Below are positions 1 through 10,608 of a stretch of DNA of 64,000 nucleotides, piece after piece; positions within the stretch are counted from its first letter, which is position 1; each line of letters opens with the position of its first letter. Both the position numbers and the translations under genes were made by a program. The notes beneath the pieces are model-generated. The model worked only from the letters and a program-made list of their open reading frames with translations. It did no database searches and had not been told where the DNA came from. This stretch comes from Ashinkailepas kermadecensis (Eukaryota; Arthropoda; Thecostraca; Neolepadidae), in assembly GCA_034440615.1 (NCBI GenBank), contig JAOTOM010003674.1:111903-175902 (forward strand), read 5' to 3'.

Positions 1-1419
1 AAGGGGCCTGCACCATGTACACCCAGTGTTCAAATAACGATTTCTCATTAGGGATGAGATGTCAAAACAAGTATGGCAGGATGTCAAGATTGCATAGCAA
101 TAATGCTGCCTAAAATACACAGGTCCTTAAAATTCAGTTTTGAGACAATTGCATACATATAACTATTTTCTGTGCATGAGAGGTACCCAATTTTTTATAC
201 TTAATTAGTTATTTGGGCTTTAGGATGCATCAACCATGTTCATCATATAGCACCCATATTTGTTTAATTGATATCAATGATAACAATACAAATGCCTATG
301 CCACAAACTGGTATTGCATAACATAGCACATCATAGGTAATCCCTTTACCTGGAATTGCACTGCAGGATATTTGTTATCATGATCCTGGATCCGTTATCA
401 TGAGCATAAGCATGATACTAATAAACAGGGTGCTGTTATAAACGAGGCATGAAGATTTCCCAAGCACATGCCAAGGAGCTTGATGTTGATATTTCTTTGA
501 GAAGGATGTCAACTCAGTATTCAGTAAGTGGTATATTCCACCATATTTCACAAATAATTTATCACTGTGTACACCTAATGGCATAAATTTCAACCCATCC
601 ACCACTAATTATAACTCAAAAACTCCAACCAAAAAAATGTGTTCATATTACTTTTAAATAGGTAGGTACATTCAATGTGCCACACTGCACATCAACAGGC
701 GGTACTCTTCAAGTATTAATTGGTGGGGCCATCACACACTCACAACTCGCTCTTGTACGTTGTTGCATCGCCACATCCTAACTGCTAACGAGTGCTAGCA
801 AATAACAAATATAGCAAACAGCAATTTAGTCTTAATACACATGCAAATACCACCACCATTCAACTCTGGAAAATTTTCTGAAGTTAGGGAGGAAGGAAAG
901 GACACGACCGGGCACGACCTAGAAAGGGTAAAGGGTGTGATGATTGTCAGCTGATTCGTGTCGTGTTTACGTAACATCACAGGTATATTTACTTCCAATA
1001 ATCACAACCTCCAAACCTTATACCTCCAAGAGTGATAACATCTAAAATTGGAATTGACGTCCAGCATAGCCTGGACAGAGCTTTGTAAGGATGTTGGATG
1101 GGAATGAGAAGACATCCAGCATGGGCTGGGCAGAGAGCTTTTTAAGGGATGTCGGATTGGAATGTGGAGACGAGGAAGGTCGCGGGAACTGGAGAAGGGC
1201 ACAGAGGGGACAGCGCCACCCAACATAGGATGAGATTAACATATTGATCAGGTGGGTATTGCACAAGCCTGTTGTCAGACCGGGGCATTGTGAGCATCAG
1301 CTAGTGCCCCCCCCCCCCTACCAAATAATGTGCCAGAATTACGTTTCGTTAGTTCAACATATCATGGTAAGCACTAGCAGGGTCTACTCCAGGAGCTTTC
1401 ATAGACGCATATTTTTGCT
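1..1419. other. Non-coding stretch, no gene seen
   Basis: AT-rich sequence with only short, patternless reading frames. It contains one copy of a short dispersed repeat (201-254) and a local imperfect duplication around 1060-1140, where 'gacatccagcatgg' and 'gacgtccagcatag' both recur. No splice-flanked coding stretch or RNA gene was recognised. Its position upstream of the mam exons suggests intron, which is inference. Confidence 0.5.
201..254 (-). repeat. Dispersed short repeat, copy 1
   Basis: Read on the - strand this copy has the order 'gggtgctatatga', then 'gatgcatcc', then 'agcccaaataacta'. The same order recurs at 12732-12792, 13288-13340, 15078-15134 and 18411-18462. It is a diverged member of a small interspersed family with no coding capacity. 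Confidence 0.6.
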
Positions 1420-1660
1420 CCTCTTCGGCCGAAAAATTCGTTGAGCGGCCGAAAAATTCGTTGAGTGCATTTTCTCAGAGGGACACCCTCGGAAAAAATA
1501 TCGCCGTGCGGAGGGGGAGGTGCACTCGAACATACTGAATGGGCACCTTCTATAACCTCAGAAAAGGGCGCCATTTGGCGGACACAAATTCGTTCAGCCT
1601 TTCCATGCCGAATGGGCATAACCTTTCCACGGAGTCATATTCCCCAGCGCCCACTGTATC
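1420..1660 (+). repeat. Dispersed repeat shared with 56390-56620
   Basis: The stretch carries 'ccgaaaaattcgttgag' twice in tandem, then 'cattttctcagaggg'. The inverted counterpart near 56555-56580 reads 'ccctctgaggaaatg', and the two places give similar translations beginning with H-F-L-R-G. This indicates an interspersed family of unknown type. I saw no terminal repeats or target duplication. Confidence 0.4.
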
Positions 1661-1687
1661 CACTCCCGCATGACTAGCATTTAATCA

Positions 1688-2649
1688 TGTTAAAGTGACC
1701 TACGGACTAGGCAACGAAAGAATCTTAGATTTCGAACTTGCAACTGCTAGCCATGCCGTATCGTATTCCATACCGTGCTCCGATATGCCACGCTGTTCCC
1801 CACCGACCATTCTCGACGTTCGCTTCACGGAACTGTTTATTATTTTTGACGGCCGGCTTGCTCGTCGAACCTTGGCCGACGCGACCTCGACCGACGCGCA
1901 TCCACCCTATTGCAACACTGTGAGTCAGCCTCAGCTCGCCACCACGAAAACACTGTCAAGTCTTATCACCCTATGTTATAATCACCCTTCGCATTGCACT
2001 CGATTTCGTTTGATCTATTTCATCAAACCAGCTTACCACACCAGCACCCTTCTGCATAAGGTCTTATCGGAGCCAGTCTCAGCTCGCTACCACGCAAAAA
2101 CCATCTTAATTTACAGTGTGCCACACATCCCAATCGTCGACATCCTTCCAATGTGACCCTCGCTCTATTCATTTTTCCAAACCGAAAAATCCCAGGGTTT
2201 GTGCTACGCATCACAAATAGCTTCGACCTCCACACCATGCCGGATGCCCTCTCGTGTCCTCGCGCCACGTGCGCAAAGTGTATATATATATAGGACCCCG
2301 ATGACCCGAAGATATATAAGCTTGGCACGCCTCCAGGAGCGAGCTGGTTCTGTACTCGCTCTCGTGACAACGAGACTGACTGTGTTGTTGTGTGTGTTTG
2401 CTGCTTTTGCGAACAATTGCGTTCCTCTGCGTCGGCAGACTACACTAACCAGCAAGATCGACTATCATTATGGCGCAAACCTTGCCTGTTTGATTTCTGG
2501 ACTATCAGCACGGCGCAAGCTTTAACCGTTTGACTTCTGGACTATCAGCACGGCGCAAGTTTTGTGTGTTTGGATTCTATGGACTGCAAAAATAAACAAC
2601 GCGCCATCTGGTCCGTCTATTGAGTGGAGACGTATTTCACCACTTGACA
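1688..2649 (+). mobile_element. Probable solo or 5' LTR of a Gypsy-like retroelement
   Basis: The segment begins TGTTAAAG and ends ACTTGACA, so it has the TGT...ACA termini usual for LTRs. Inside, in order, are TATA-like boxes (about 2280-2296 and 2311-2317), a transcription-start-like GC-rich stretch, three imperfect ~40-bp repeats sharing 'ggactatcagcacggcgcaa' (about 2463-2565), and AATAAA at 2591. The next bases, 'ttcggcacgtcgtccg', resemble the start of a tRNA primer-binding site. No gag or pol reading frame follows and no second LTR is in the window, so a solo or truncated element is the best reading. Boundaries are inferred. Confidence 0.4.
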
Positions 2650-3289
2650 TTCGGCACGTCGTCCGTGCGAAGCATCGATAACGATTGGTACTTGGACGAC
2701 CCTGGAACAACGCCCAAGTTTACAGGTCACGAACAGTCTCCGACAAGCAGAGCAGATGCAGGGACGCTTACACCTACACCACCAGGTGTTAGGCGGCTAC
2801 AAACTCCATCATTATGTGTTAGACCTGGTCGTTGCTAACGAATGTGTGTCACTTGTAGCTTTCTCGTATTGCAATCGCAAAACGAATTTATGAATGCACA
2901 TCGATGCACCTGCATAAATGTATATATATATACATATGACAAATGTGCATAGCACGCACAATTGTGCGTGTTATTCATGGAACAATGTTTTCTCACGAAC
3001 CAAGCAAGAACATTATGGGTTCTACTGACACGCGGTATGACGCGCTAACTGTTCCACTCCTACAAAGTTTACAGGCTGCAATACATTCTGGAATTGTTTC
3101 AGTAGTATGTCTATGTAGTATATCAAGGTAATGTTTAATCAAGCACAAAAAAGTAGCAGACTGCGACTTTTGCTTTGACACTTTATTTTTGAAGGGTACC
3201 ATATGCTGAAAACAAATATTTGAGATATCGCAGTGGCGTACCAAAGGGGTAAATTAATCCCTCTACCCTGAGAGAGCTGTGGGCTCCCA
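2650..3289. other. Non-coding stretch after the LTR
   Basis: No reading frame of note. It contains a short AT palindrome (about 2917-2937, alternating TA flanked by 'atgtata' and 'tacatat') and otherwise nothing recognisable. Confidence 0.45.
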
Positions 3290-4175
3290 AGAAGCGCGCT
3301 GGGGTCACCACAAATTCGCTTCGGGCCCCCCAGAACTTGCGTAGGAGGCTAAAAATAAATGCAGAGGGCTCAAGAAAACACGAGCGTGGACCCAAAAATT
3401 TGCACCGGGGCCCGCCAAAATCGCAATGGGACCCCAGATAAGTACGACGCGCACCGCGAACTCGCGCTGCCCCCCCCCCCTCCAAAGATATCGCACTCGG
3501 GACCCAGAATCCCAGTCAGTGGTGTGAAAATTTGCATCAAGACAACATAGAGTCCCGGGGCTCACAAAAATTGGCCTCGAGAGCACCGCATTAGCACAGC
3601 GTGGTCCCACATATGGAATCGCGACCCGAAATAAATTCAAGCCGGAGACATTGAAAATAAACAGGGATTTCGAAAAATAATTGTCAGAGCCAGGAAAATC
3701 GCTCTGGAGCCCCAAGCATATAGCACCAAATGCCTTCAAAAATCGTGTACGACCCCGAAAACGGACCGGAGCTCTAAAAATCGCGGCGGGACACCAAAAA
3801 ATGGCGCCCTGGGCTCGAAAAATTAGGCCGGGATTCGAACTTTAAAAAATTCAGAACAGGTCTCAAAAATCACCTTGAGCCCAGGAACCTGGCGATGCCT
3901 GTCTGGAACCACGCATCTGAGCCCAAAATTCGTGCCGGAATCCGATAAATCGCACCGAAGCCCCCAAAATCGTGCTGGGGCCCACACATGTGCGTCGGGA
4001 CCTCGAAACACAGCAGGACCCTCAGAACACAACGGGAGGCCGAAAGTGCACAGGGCCTTTCAAAGCGCACCGATTCTCGCGAAAAGTGGTAGAACCTTAA
4101 AGCATGCATCACAGGCCTAAGTAAACACACTGAGAGTTTAAAAACACACCGGAGGCCCTCAAAGCACACCAGGGC
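3290..4175. repeat. Highly degenerate ~21-bp tandem array
   Basis: A loosely conserved unit of 20-23 bp, roughly 'ggggcccNcaaaaatcgcac', recurs across almost 900 bp with heavy divergence. Examples are 'ggggcccgccaaaatcgcaa' near 3405 and 'cccccaaaatcgtgctgggg' near 3960. Because the period is close to seven codons, both strands show long spurious reading frames with heptad-like repetition. Copies differ at a third or more of positions, so this is an old satellite-like array and not a coding exon. Confidence 0.6.
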
Positions 4176-4602
4176 GATACCTTCACATTCAGATGAACAA
4201 CGTCAAAGCTACCAAATCGTGTGCCAGTTGCGATGATACCAGACTACCTGATAATAAATCCCGGACACGATTACGAGGCAGGCAGTCATCATTGTTCCAT
4301 TGTATTGTAAGTTGGTGGTTCGTTAAGCAAGTTATAATATTTTCACTTGTATTTACCGCACGTTTATTCTTATCAGTCATTATCCATATCGTGTGAGGAA
4401 ATTTCGTTCAGCGATATGGCAGTTCTGAGGAGTGAATAGACTGATAAGATACGTTGGCGGCAAAAGTGGTGTTCTCACGGCTTAGCTTTGTGTTCTAGAT
4501 ATATTATTGATGATTATGTTGTACTTATTTTAACATTCTTTCTTGTTTTGGCTTTTTTTTGTCTTCAAATTGGAATGTTGAAGTTGGAGAATGTACTGTA
4601 GG
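4176..4602. other. Non-coding stretch before the CR1 insertion
   Basis: AT-rich sequence with no supported gene or RNA. It represents the pre-insertion flank of the retrotransposon insertion that follows. Confidence 0.5.
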
Positions 4603-4670
4603 CATAACACATTAAGACTGCCAGGTAAAAAAGCATTTTGAAGTACCCATCAGCTTTGAAATGTTAACCT
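4603..4670. repeat. Target-site duplication of the CR1 insertion, left copy (68 bp)
   Basis: Sixty-eight bases starting 'cataacacattaag' and ending 'gaaatgttaacct' are repeated without a mismatch at 10541-10608. The bases just outside (4602 versus 10540, and 4671 versus 10609) differ. A direct repeat that exactly brackets a non-LTR element is the signature of target-primed reverse transcription with staggered nicks. Confidence 0.9.
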
Positions 4671-5880
4671 CTCACCTGGTTCTCTCACCTGGTTGGCTCC
4701 CCATATACTCAAGCATCACTCACCCAGAGATGAGTACCGTGCCCGATGAGGGGAGCCTGTATCTGCAGGTACGCCAGTCCCCTAGATTAAGGAAAATATT
4801 GTTATCAGATAGTCAGGGCAAGACACAGGAACTGGAAAGTGTACCTTAAGCAGAATTTGTATGCTTAGAGCAGCCACTACATTCTGCTAATATTTTGCTG
4901 TCAGTCAAGCTTTCTGAAAAAGAAAATATAGAGATTAAATACAGAGATTGAATACAGAGATTGAATATAAGAGATTTAATACAGAGATTGAATGTAGACA
5001 TATAGAGATCTCTATATTCTGAATATAGAGAAGTTAAGCTACTCGTCATGTTTGATTAGTATATTATCATGGTTAATCTATTCAATATATTCATGCAACA
5101 ATGTGCAGAGATTTGAGTGCAATGCAGCTTTAAATGCACCCAGGTCCGTTAAGGTTACAACATCATCAGGCAATGAGTTCCAAGTGGCACAACATCTGAG
5201 GCTAAAAAATATCTTCCTACAATCCACTGATGCATGCCTGTGAGCCAATTTCAGTGAGTGTCCACATGTGTTCACCAATGGTGCCAGCACAAACATGTCA
5301 GGGATCTTAATGGCAGAATGACCATGAAAAATCTTCCAACATTTGATAATGTCTGCTCGAATCAATCTACCTTTCACCGAGTACAGACCTAGTTTCCGTA
5401 ATCTGGCACCATAATCCAGACCTTCCATCCCCTCTATGTTTCGTGTCCACCTTCTCTGTACTGATTCTAGTCGCCTCAAATCACCTACGTAACCTGTATT
5501 CCACACACATAATGCAAACTCCAAAAGAGGCCTGACATGAGTAATGTATAGGGTTTTCATAAATTCAGGAGAACGACATAAAGTAGAACTTAGTAGGTTG
5601 CTGGCCAGACTTCCAGCTTTCTGTACTATACCAGCAATGTGTTGATGGAAACGCAAGTTTTTATCTACTATGATACCTAGGTCAGTATGCATCTCAACAA
5701 AGCTTACCTGAAATCCATCTAGGTAATAATGTGCATAAGGGCCAAGATTTTTCCAGTCATATGACCCACGGTGTGCTTTGATAACTGCACATTTTTGGAG
5801 TTCATTGCTAGTCCCCATGACTTGGCAGTACTAACCAGTGTATCAATGTCCTTTTGACCCTGTGAAATGCCAGCCAGCAG
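4671..5880 (-). pseudogene. CR1 reverse transcriptase C-terminus and 3' end (segment C)
   Basis: The - strand frame at 5078-5818 encodes the thumb and C-terminal part of a non-LTR reverse transcriptase, nearly identical to codons 190-439 of the + strand frame at 6560-7879. It differs by a handful of substitutions and a single-base frameshift near 5800 just after the 'AKSWGLAMNS' motif. Below 5078 lies the 3'UTR, with a run of 'gattgaatatagagat'-like repeats (about 4920-5035). The segment is the left arm of a 1.2-kb inverted repeat with 7077-8260. The small divergence indicates a recent rearrangement. Confidence 0.85.
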
Positions 5881-8260
5881 CAAAGGCGCATCCTCCATGG
5901 CCAACCAGACCTCCTCAAAGTCTATTAAGCAGGAGAAAGGATGCTTGGATAAAGTACAAACAGGACAGAAACCAATTTGGGAGACAGTCTTCACAGGCAG
6001 ATGCTTCCACTGTTATCATTCCAAGATTTAAACAGACAGTATATAAATTTTAGTATTCATTCCCAGGTCAAGTATGAATTGTCATTAATTCGCAAACCAT
6101 CTTCCAAGGAATTTCATTCTTACATTCGACACCAAAAAATCGGCAGAACATCCCTGGGGCCATTGAGAGGGAAACCAACTGATCGGCTAACAAGTGACTG
6201 CCAGGAAATGGCTGATATATTTGCAGGGGCATTTTCCTCGGTATACTGTAAGGGTAGGCTAGAAAACCCAGCCCCGCACCAATCTACTGAAACAGTGCTG
6301 CAGAGTATCGAAATTACTGAAGCTGAGGTGCTCAGAATTTTTAGTCAGATTGATGGATCCTCCAGCATGGGCTCTGATGGGGTCCACCCTCAGTTAATTT
6401 GTATCTTGCTGTGAGGAGCTTGTGAAACCATTTTTCATAATTTTTAACTCATCTCTTTCTACTGGAAGTCTTCCTGATAGTTGGAAAACTTCACAAGTTA
6501 TTCCCATTTTTAAAAAGTTCGGCTCCTAATCAAGGCATGATCCACTAAATTATCGCCCGGTGAGTCTTACTTCCGTACCATGTAAAATTCTGGAACGTGT
6601 AATTGTTGAAAAGCTTACAGAATATTTGGAGGTCCATCATTTGCTGGACGAAGGACAATTTGGCTTCCGTCGGGGACGTTCTGCAGAGGATCAACTACTG
6701 CTAACATATGAGACTGTCTCTACATGGCTAGATGAGGGCTATATGGTGGATGTAATTTTCTTTGATTTTTCAAAGGCATTTGATGTTGTTAATCATGTGC
6801 TGCTACTAACAAAACTGAGAGCTCTGGGAATTTCAGAGATAATCCTCACCTGGATCAAAAATTTTATCTGTGGGAGGGAAATGATAGTGCTTGTCTCTGG
6901 CTCCTCCAGCAAACCAAAGAATGTTATAAGTGGAGTACCTCAGGGCTCTGTACTAGGTCCTGTGTTATTCTTGATTTATGTGAATTATGTGCCTCATGGT
7001 ATACACTCCCAGTTCAAGGTTTTTGCAGATGACCTAAAAATATACATGAAACTGAAGTACAAATCTGTCACAGACCTGCTGGCTGGCATTTCACAGGGTC
7101 AAAAGGACATTGATACACTGGTTAGTACTGCCAAGTCATGGGGACTAGCAATGAACTCCAAAAAATGTGCAGTTCTCAAAGCACACCGTGGGTCATATGA
7201 CTGGAAAAATCTTGGCCCTTATGCACATTATTACCTAGATGGATTTCAGGTAAGCTTTGTTGAGATGCATACTGACCTAGGTATCACAGTAGATAAAAAC
7301 TTGTGTTTCCATCAACACATTGCTGGTATAGTACAGAAAGCTGGAAGTCTGGCCAGCAACCTACTAAGTTCTACTTTATGTCGTTCTCCTGAATTTATGA
7401 AAACCCTATACATTACTCATGTCAGGCCTCTTTTGGAGTTTGCATCGTGTGTGTGGAATACAGGTTACGTAGGTGATTTGAGGCGACTAGAATCAGTACA
7501 GAGAAGGTGGACACGAAACATAGAGGGGATGGAAGGTCTGGATTATGGTGCCAGATTACGGAAACTAGGTCTGTACTCGGTGAAAGGTAGATTGATACGA
7601 GCAGACATTATCAAATGTTGGAAGATTTTTCATGGTCATTCTGCCATTAAGATCCCTGACATGTTTGTGCTGGCACCATTGGTGAACACACGTGGACACT
7701 CACTGAAATTGGCTCACAGGCGTGCATCAGTGGATTGTAGGAAGATATTTTTTAGCCTCAGATGTTGTGCCACTTGGAACTCATTGCCTGATGATGTTGT
7801 AACCTTAACGGACCTGGGTGCATTTAAAGCTGCATTGCACTCAAATCTCTGCACATTGTTGCATGAATATATTGAATAGATTAACCATGATAATATACTA
7901 ATCAAACATGACGAGTAGCTTAACTTCTCTATATTCAGAATATAGAGATCTCTATATATCTACATTCAACCTCTGTATTAAATCTTTATATTCAATCTCT
8001 GTATTTAATCTCTATATTTTCTTTTTCAGAAATCTTGACTGACAGCAAAATATTAGCAGAATGTAGTGGCTACTCTAAGCATACAAATTCTGCTTAAGGT
8101 ACACTTTCCAGTTCCTGTGTCTTGCCCTGACTATCTGATAACAATATTTTCCTTAATCTAGGGGACTGGCGTACCTGCAGATGCGGGCTCCCCTCATCGG
8201 GCATGGTACTCATCTCTGGGTGAGTGATGCTTGAGTATATGGGGAGCCAACCAGGTGAGA
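5881..8260 (+). pseudogene. Inverted CR1 segment with reverse transcriptase (segment B)
   Basis: This + strand block runs from the linker between endonuclease and polymerase to the 3' end of the element. The frame 6560-7879 (439 codons) has the polymerase motifs in order: motif A 'FDFSKAFD' near residue 69, motif B 'SGVPQGSVLGP' near 124-134, and catalytic 'FADD' near 155-158. The C-terminal region ends 'NLCTLLHEYIE'. Upstream, the frame at 5977-6414 continues the same protein ('GSDGVHPQLI') but is cut by a frameshift near 6405 and a TAA near 6526, so the polymerase is not intact. It lies head-to-head with both flanking - strand segments, sharing ~0.3 kb with 8261-8575 and ~1.2 kb with 4671-5880. 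Confidence 0.85.
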
Positions 8261-9446
8261 GTCACTTGTTAGCCGATCAGTTGGTTTCCCTCTCAATGGC
8301 CCCAGGGATGTTCTGCCGATTTTTTGGTGTCGAATGTAAGAATGAAATTCCTTGGAAGATGGTTTGCGAATTAATGACAATTCATACTTGACCTGGGAAT
8401 GAATACTAAAATTTCTATACTGTCTGTTTAAATCTTGGAATGATCTCAGTGAAGCATCTGCCTGTGAAGACTGTCTCCCAAATTGGTTTCTGTCCTGTTT
8501 GTACTTTATCCAAGCATCCTTTCTCCTGCTTTATAGACTTTGAGGAGGTCTGGTTGGCCATGGAGGATGCGCCTTTGGCACAACTCTCGGTATATATAAA
8601 TTTGTAAGGGCTGCTATTATTTCTAGGAACCTTTTGTACATACCACTAGTGTTTAAATACTGAAACTCAAGGTTCCAGTCATATTCGGACAGACGTTCTT
8701 TAATAGCTAAGTAGTTCCCTCTGTGCCAACACCTTTTCAGTGATATGTTGCTAGATATGGCTGGTTTACTTGCCTGGAAATAATAGTCAATTAGAACAGG
8801 ACAGTGCTGGCATTGGGGAAAGGGGGGGGCAAGATCTCTACCAGTCCAACCCTGTCTATTTCAGATGTTAAAATTAGGTCCAGCGTGTTTCCAGAATTTA
8901 CAAAGGTAGGCTGGTTAATCCATTGAGTTAGGCCAAGCATATGAAAACAGTCAACACAAGATCTATCTGTGTGAGTAATACCCACTGTGTCAGCAACACC
9001 ATCTGGCCAGTGCACTGATGATAAATTAAAATCTCCTGGAATAATTATCTCTTTACCATCACAAAAAATCAGCCAAAAAAAGTTACAAGTGCCTGGTTCT
9101 GGCAATCAGAGTTTGAGGGAGGGCAGTAAACACACACTATGTATAGGCAGAAATCCTTCAGAAAAATAGCATGAACATTGGGAGTGGGGACCCTGATTGA
9201 TTAAAACTTAATTCCATGTTTCACATATAAACAAACACCATGCTTAGGAATGGGACCAGTTGTATCAATTCTCACTATCTCATAACCTGCTATGTCTACA
9301 AATGAGCTAGGAACTGTTGGCAACAACCATGTTTCATTTACTGCTAGTATGTCGATTTTTAAATCTGAGAGAAAGGCAGATGTGTACAGAACTTTTTTTG
9401 AATACAATTTAGGTTCACCAAGGATATGCAAAGTCTGGAAAAGCAC
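8261..9446 (-). pseudogene. CR1 AP-endonuclease domain and linker
   Basis: Two - strand frames cover an APE-type endonuclease. The first (9201-9446) has 'ILAVNETWL', the Asn/Glu motif near the active site. The second (8791-9105) has 'IPGDFNLSSVHW', the catalytic Asp/Asn loop, and 'NTLDLILTSE', close to the last catalytic region. Frameshifts and stops between 9105 and 9200 break the enzyme. Below 8790 the sequence runs through the linker ('FHSYIRHQKIGR' type) to an abrupt junction at 8260/8261, where it meets the inverted 3' end of segment B. In a functional CR1 element this protein nicks the target DNA. Confidence 0.8.
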
Positions 9447-9483
9447 AAAACTTGCCTGATAGCATGCAAGGGAGCCCTACATG

Positions 9484-10349
9484 TTAGTTTAAAGGTTTTT
9501 GCCCCTCTGTGTTTCCATGCCTGCGTCTGTAAAACTCTTGACGTTGGGTGTATGTTAGATCCCTATGAATGTAAAGGGACTTTAAATCGTCATATTTTGC
9601 CATTTCTCTAGCCTTTTCCAGAAGCAATTTTCGTTTATCACTATCAGCTATCTTAGCCCTGTAAATATCTTTTTCCTGGCTAATGCAGACAATATCTGTC
9701 ACGACAGCCTCAGTGTTCATGATCCTTTGTGCTGCTGCCTTCACTTTTTGTTGAACTTCCGGCAGGGATCTAGCTCCAGAACCACGGATAATTATAGAGT
9801 CCTTTCTTTTCTTCTGCTCCTCCATCTCTCTCAACTCCTCTCTGATTTCTACTCTGAGCTTCTCTGGGCTAGTTTCAGATATACGAGCCTGAGTTGCCAT
9901 GCCAGACCCCCCGACATCAATGTCTGCACCTGGGCGGTCAGTGCCTCAACAGCCTTGCACAATGTTTTCACTGTCTGGTGCAGCTGCCCAAATGCTCCAG
10001 GACTCACCCCCGTCCCTCCTGAAGAACTGGAAGCACGGCAGTCAGTACAAATAAATGCAATGCCATCACCTCCATGTTCAATAATTGCCTGGACCACTGC
10101 CTCAGCTAAACCAAGGCACATTGTTGAAGGGTGAAACCAGCAGCTACACCTGTCACATCCTATGGCATCGAGGGCGACTGCGACATCACAAGTAGAGCAC
10201 TTTGTGCTAGCTGAATCATTACCACCTGTCACCACATTTGCATAGGTTGTCCCATCATTAGTAGTAGGGTTAGTACTACTACTCTGGGATGACTGAGCTG
10301 CACCACGGGCACCACCTCCTCGTCCACGCCCCCTATGCCCTCTGGACAT
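9484..10349 (-). pseudogene. CR1 ORF1 with PHD zinc finger
   Basis: The ATG at 10349 opens a 166-codon - strand frame with a Gly/Arg-rich N-terminus and a C4HC3 PHD-type finger. Its ligands are Cys51, Cys54, Cys65, Cys68, His73, Cys78, Cys101 and Cys104, followed by a short coiled coil. A second frame (9484-9900) continues the protein with a charged coiled coil ('REELREMEEQKKRKDS') and an RNA-binding-like C-terminal part ending 'NTEGQKPLN'. The two frames join at a six-G run (six C on the + strand, 9907-9912), so one slip event or a sequencing error separates them. PHD fingers are known in ORF1 proteins of CR1-like retrotransposons. About 190 bp of 5'UTR lies to the right, up to the 68-bp duplication. 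Confidence 0.8.
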
Positions 10350-10540
10350 GTTTGCTCAGGCAATTAGGGTTTACCAACCAGGTTACAAGTGGTGCAGGTG
10401 TCCAGTCCAGTCTGGTTGAGTCTTCCTTGCAATGATGTCAGCTTGCACCTTCTGTACTTCCCACTTCTTGGTAGGAGCAAAAAGCCACTGGTGCTTCTCA
10501 GACTTCCGATGCCACCTCCAAGGCCAGTTCGTTCCAAAGC

Positions 10541-10608
10541 CATAACACATTAAGACTGCCAGGTAAAAAAGCATTTTGAAGTACCCATCAGCTTTGAAAT
10601 GTTAACCT
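10541..10608. repeat. Target-site duplication of the CR1 insertion, right copy (68 bp)
   Basis: Identical to 4603-4670 over all 68 bases. It marks the 5' boundary of the element at 10540. Confidence 0.9.

Larger units (their letters stand above)
4671..10540 (-). mobile_element. CR1-like non-LTR retrotransposon, rearranged into a fold-back
   Basis: The insertion is framed by the 68-bp duplication. Overall orientation is - strand: ORF1 with a PHD finger lies nearest the right end and the 3' end lies at the left. The element is in three pieces. A (8261-10540, - strand) has the 5'UTR, ORF1, endonuclease and linker. B (about 5881-8260, inverted, + strand) has the linker, reverse transcriptase and 3'UTR. 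C (4671-5880, - strand) has the end of the reverse transcriptase and the 3'UTR. A and B overlap by about 0.3 kb of element sequence, and B and C by about 1.2 kb. The 3' end carries a short tandem repeat ('accaggtgaga' twice) rather than poly-A, as is usual in the CR1 group. All reading frames are damaged, so it is dead. Confidence 0.85.
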
